This document shows, one piece after another, positions 59,750 to 64,000 of a stretch of 64,000 nt of DNA (position 1 is the first letter of the stretch; each line of letters begins with the position of its first letter). The position numbers and the translations under genes were made by a program. Source of the stretch: Struthio camelus. Its lineage: Eukaryota > Chordata > Aves > Struthioniformes > Struthionidae. The notes under the pieces were generated by a model. That model was not told the DNA's origin and did no database searches. It saw only the letters and a list, made by a program, of their open reading frames with translations. The stretch covers positions 22,193,068 through 22,257,067 of the forward strand of contig NC_090952.1 in NCBI RefSeq assembly GCF_040807025.1, read 5' to 3'.

Positions 59750-60930
59750 CGACCTATAGTAAATGCCGCAGAAGGACTCCGTGGCTGATTGAGACCGGCA
59801 CCGCTGCCTTGACACCGTTGGCGCTATTTGGCGTTATTTGGCGAGAGGATCCAGCCCTGCAGCTCCTGCAGCACAGCCAGCGCGTTGCGCTGTCGGCAGC
59901 CGTTTGATCCCGGCAATCCACGCTGTGCATTCCCAGCTCAAACAGCTTGCCCTGAAAAACGAGCGCAGGCGTAAGGGGAAGGAGAAGTTTCCTAGGGAAG
60001 GCGTGCGGAGGCGCAGAGCCGGCGGGCGCCCCGGGGAGCTGCGCCTGGTGCGCTGCCTGGGGGATTTTCCCCCGCAACAGGGCAAATGCTAACGCTGCTG
60101 CTAAGGACCGAGCGCGCAAGGGTAGGGATGAGGCTGCTGCTGAGACGTTTAAAGCCAAAAGTGCAAGATGCAAGGAGAATTTCTAAAAAAGAAAACGCAT
60201 CCAGGGTTTTTATCGGTTGGACACGATGTGTACAGCCTTCCAGGGAATACAACAGCATTTACAGAATAAGGTCAGAATCCAAACTGGCAGAAAAGGGAGG
60301 TTATTCCTGCTGTGGAAACACAGAAAACTACAAGGAAGAACACCGGCAGGGACATGAGGGGTTTGGGGCCTTCAGTTGGTACTGGCATCGCCACAGCAAC
60401 CTCCGCTCTCCCCTGCTTGCCCACGCTCCAGCAGCACCGCCACGTCCCCGGGTCCCGCAGATCCCTGCTGCGAGCGGGCTGCCGCCCGGCCGGAGAGCTG
60501 CCAGTGCCGCCGCTGCCGAGCCGCGGCCTCCGGCCGATGCTCGCGGGGCCGCGCGCCGCCCGTGCAAGGCTGAGCTGCCGTCGGCTGCTCTCCTGGCTGG
60601 AGAGTTTCGCCTCCGCCCCTGAACAGGGCTGCAAATTTGCGCCGTCGGCTTCTGCTTCTCCAGCGCTCGGGAAGGCAGAGCCGGGCTGCAAAAAAAACTG
60701 TCAACCGGCTCAAAAACGACATGCCTCAGAAGGTGTTTTATTTATGGAGACGTTCAGATCAAACGATCCCAGAAGATCCTTCATAGCGATTGGAGAAGAG
60801 GAATTTGGGTCCCGTGGCCCAGTTCGCCTTCCTTTCCAGCATCTGCGTGGAGCTGGCGGGAGGAGGGAGGGCGGTGGGCACATACACGCTCCTGCGCGCC
60901 CGGGAGCCGCCTGCACTGATGCGGCCCATC
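59750..60930. promoter_or_regulatory. CpG-island-like block, possible promoter
   Basis: About 1.2 kb rich in G+C and CpG (densest 59820-60110 and 60420-60680) within AT-rich intergenic DNA. It is followed downstream by ordinary AT-rich sequence. Long open frames on both strands fit base composition. I looked for FGF13 first-exon proteins (S, U, V and VY types) and did not find them. A promoter of an unannotated transcript or a distal FGF13 5' exon is possible but not shown. Confidence 0.5.
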
Positions 60931-63900
60931 CTTGATGAATAATGGCAATATAAGAAAGAAGGGGCAAGGCACTCTTCTTCTACTTACAGCATACAGCAGA
61001 GGAAGGTTAATTTTGAGGTTTGAAAAGTGCAAGCAAAATGTTAATGTCAGATGCCCAAAATATTGTTAAACACAAGCGATTTAAAATATTACAAGCCTGC
61101 TATTTTTAGTGCAGAGGAACCTTTAGTCATTCTACATTTAGATGGCTTATCAGAATTAAATAAATAACAGCAATGGTTACTGCTCAAATTAGGTCTGTCT
61201 CGGTTTCCATGGCATCCAATCTGTTATCTCCAATATTCTTGCCAGGATTTGTACTGGGGCTCTGGGACAGCAACATTTCTTATGAGGCTTATAAAGAATT
61301 ATCCTGTAGCAATTTCAGCTATATGGTTTCTATGAAACCCTGGAATAAATGGATTTATTTAAGATGTGTTGAGGGTTTTTTCTTTTTTTCTTTTCCTTTT
61401 TATTTTTTTTTGAACTGCTGTCTATTTTTAGCACTGCTGCCTGCTTCTCCGTGGTGCTGCTTTAACTCTTTTGTGGACGTGCCGATGTGTTGTCTGGCGA
61501 ACGTTTGCAGTGCCTGGGCCTGCTGCACTCTCCTGCGAGGACAGAGGAGGACTTTGAAGTCTCGATGCCGCGGACAGAGAGAGAGATTTGAGAACCCTGG
61601 CTTAGGAGCGCAGCACTGTTTTGATGGGATAACATGAGTCTTCGCTTCTGTCTTTACTGTACCTCAGTGGCCTTTGAAAGCAGCTCCACAGGAGCATTTT
61701 CACTTGTTCTGAGACACCCAGTATAATCATTCTCAGAGAAAAAGGTAGTGATGCTTTGTCTGAGCTCAGGAACTTTTGTCGGAGACCAAGACAAAAATGT
61801 TGCCTATGACAAGTTATCGGGTTCAATGCAGAGGTAACTGGGTGACGCGCAAAGACCTGTGTTAGGCAGAAAGCCAGGCTGGACGATTTAACCAATCCTT
61901 CTGACCTAAGCCTCTGTGCAACTATGAACTAAAAAGACAGTTAAAATCCCGACTTAGAAGAAGATCACAGTGTGCACAGAAAGCTGTATAGCCGCAGAGG
62001 GGTAGAAAATATATTTGTGCTGTAACAGCTGCCTATTTCGCAATACCTTGTCAATTAATAGCTCATCATCATCTTTTATGGGTAAATTCTTTTCATCTCC
62101 TAGGCCATTAGACTTTTCAAGCTACAGTTTCATTAATCTTTTGTTTTGAAACGTACCTGGGATATAGATCCTGTTCCTTTTCCCCTCTGGTAAACACTAA
62201 TTTATTTTGAATTTATTTGCATCCTGTTGTGAAGAAATTTTGGAACCATAGCATTTTAAAAATCAATGACTCACTGGGTTTCTAATTTCCAGGTAATATC
62301 CCTAAACAAAATGTACTGCTACATAGCACTGAGATTTAGAGCAAATAATGACTTCTAACCAACAGCTTTCTAATATTTTTAGAAGAATGAATGATGTAGG
62401 AGAGGATAAGCGTTTTTACAGTGTTTCTTTTTTTTCAATAGCTCTAAAAGGACTTTAGGGGGACAGTCAGGACCAAAAGGAATAATTCTGTGTTTGATGC
62501 ATTCTTACTGGTATCTCAGTCTTAAGAGAATGACACTAACGCCGCCCTGCAGATCTGTGGCTGGTATAAAATGGCATCTTCTCCCCAGGCATCAGTGGAG
62601 CTGTGCTGGTTTATATGAGGTTGGGGCACACCTCCGGCACACGCAGCATTTCTACCGTACCTCACACGGAATTTGATTTACTCTGACTCATGACTGAAAT
62701 ATAGCTGTGTTTAAAGCAGGCAAGAAATGATAAAGTACTTACTATTTATAGAGTCAGAGCTACTTTTTAGAGCCAACTGAGCAATTCCCCAGTGTGACCA
62801 CAATACAAAGACTTTAATATTTTAGTGCTCTGCAACACTGTAAATTTGTTGTAGCTGGACACGCAGCCACAGCACAAATCTGAAAAATGCTTACCTGGAC
62901 AAGGGCATTAACGCAAACAGGCTGTACAGGTTTGCATGCACCATCTCTTGCTCCAGTCTGCAATGAAGGGAGAATGGCTAAGGCGAAGCCACGAAGGACG
63001 CTGCGTCCATATGCCGCATGGGGTGCCGTGGCACAGTGCGGCAGGTGACTGTGATCATTGCCTTTGCACGTGCTGGAGCATCTACTTCGACCTTTGCACG
63101 GAAAGAACAATTAATGGTTAACATGTTAATGGCACATGGGCTTTTGTAGTAGTCATTCTGAGATACCCCCGATACTCAAACCATGCCAATTAAAGTACTG
63201 CCAACAGACTCTGCTGGCTGTGCTCTGGCTAAAGTTTCTTTTATTCCTGGGCTGCAAATTTAGTGCAATAGTTCACTTTTAAATCTCATATTTCCTCCTC
63301 AGTAGTATTTTCACATGAGAATGCTCCATGCTAAGGCTTGAATTGCATTCCGGTCACATGGCTTGTCTGACAATGGAGGTGGCTCAGGACACTTAGGCTT
63401 GCTGCTGTGGCCTTGGAAATACGAGATGGGGTGCTTATTTGTCCTTTAAAGTGTATAGCAGTGGCTGTCACTGGCCCTGTGTTACTGCTGTAGCTGAATT
63501 CATGGTTATAGCTTTTTAGCTCCAGTTCATTGGGGCAGTAAGGAAAGGACAATAAAAGCAGTTGTGGCATCTCTGTAACCACTCTCTTCTTCCACCTCAC
63601 AGTGATTGTTGTGCTTATGGTTTCTGAAGGTTTTCAGAACTGAGTGTCCTTCTGTATGTGCACCCAGACAGTGCTGCTCCAAGCCAACACTTGCTGCACT
63701 GAACAGTGTGAGGAAAATAACATTTTCATGCAGTTGCCATACCTGGGAAAAACTTTCCACAGCCACTGCAGAGAAGAGGAAGTGGTCTGATCCGTTCCTA
63801 CCCTCTCTGAACTGCTTATTAAATCTTCTTGTCATGTCCTCAGGGATGCAACATATTGAGAGGAAAATAACGTGGAAATTGTATAATATTTGCTGTGGCT

Positions 63901-64000
63901 TTGGATTCCTCTGAGCTAAATCGAAACACTGGGTAAGCCACTTCTGAAGAAAAGGCAGATGCTCTTGAAAATCTCACTCATTGCAGAAAGCCCAAGGGAT
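60931..64000. other. Intergenic sequence to right edge
   Basis: AT-rich sequence without supported genes. The longest frame (61173-61637, +) includes a run of Phe and Cys from a T-rich tract and matches nothing I recognise. Confidence 0.55.

Noticed and set aside
60312-60935. 207-codon frame in the CpG-rich block
   Set aside because: Composition-driven (Arg, Ala, Pro, Gly). Frames of similar length exist on the other strand and none resembles FGF13 or another known protein.
61173-61637. 154-codon frame on the + strand
   Set aside because: Contains a low-complexity FFFF stretch from a T-rich tract; no homology or splice context.
1-64000. CRISPR arrays, bacterial operons, tRNA or rRNA genes, endogenous viral genes
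   Set aside because: No regularly spaced repeats, tRNA box sequences, rRNA segments or viral coding regions were recognised; the window is vertebrate genic and intergenic DNA.

Overview
This window is vertebrate nuclear DNA, most likely from a bird. The evidence is small intron-split exons with GT/AG sites, compact introns (coagulation factor IX, F9, spans about 16 kb here against roughly 33 kb in human), very little recognisable transposon sequence, and vertebrate-only genes. A crocodilian or turtle is not excluded. No bacterial, phage, CRISPR, tRNA or rRNA features were seen. I read about 470 codons of F9 exon by exon and found all eight exons with intact phases. About 236 codons of the 3' end of MCF2 (DBL Rho guanine-nucleotide exchange factor) were also read.

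Layout. 1-13.1 kb, + strand: the last part of MCF2. It covers the C-terminal half of the PH domain, an acidic/serine-rich linker, an SH3 domain split over two exons, and a candidate terminal exon followed by a roughly 1.9 kb 3'UTR with a polyadenylation signal at 13105. 13.1-13.8 kb: a short GC-rich gap. 13.76-30.3 kb, - strand: the complete F9 gene, reading from a liver-type promoter at 30.28-30.40 kb back to a stop codon at 13943. The two genes are convergent and their poly(A) signals lie less than 750 bp apart, the same MCF2/F9 tail-to-tail arrangement known in human. 30.4-64 kb: intergenic DNA upstream of F9, where the next known neighbour in vertebrates is FGF13. I could not find any FGF13 coding exon. 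The only notable blocks there are a roughly 1.2 kb CpG-island-like stretch at 59.75-60.93 kb, a GC-rich stretch at 54.1-55.05 kb, a GCN-repeat patch near 47.75 kb, and small repeats.

The encoded factor IX precursor is 467 residues: 21 signal, 18 propeptide, 146 light chain, 46 activation peptide, 236 protease chain. All 12 Gla positions, both EGF modules, both activation cleavage sites and the catalytic triad are intact, so the gene should be functional. Against human FIX it shows several concentrated differences: two extra N-glycosylation sequons near the active-site cleft, His at chymotrypsin position 99, Gly at position 192, Lys at the 'Padua' position (human Arg338), loss of the EGF1 O-glucose serine, and an activation peptide 11 residues longer. 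The proximal promoter is strikingly similar to the human F9 promoter, including the HNF4 and C/EBP sites.

No novel biological system is evident. The most interesting items are the factor IX active-site differences, the conserved promoter with a single start codon, and the alternative 3' ends of MCF2. Comparisons with human proteins are from memory and need alignment.
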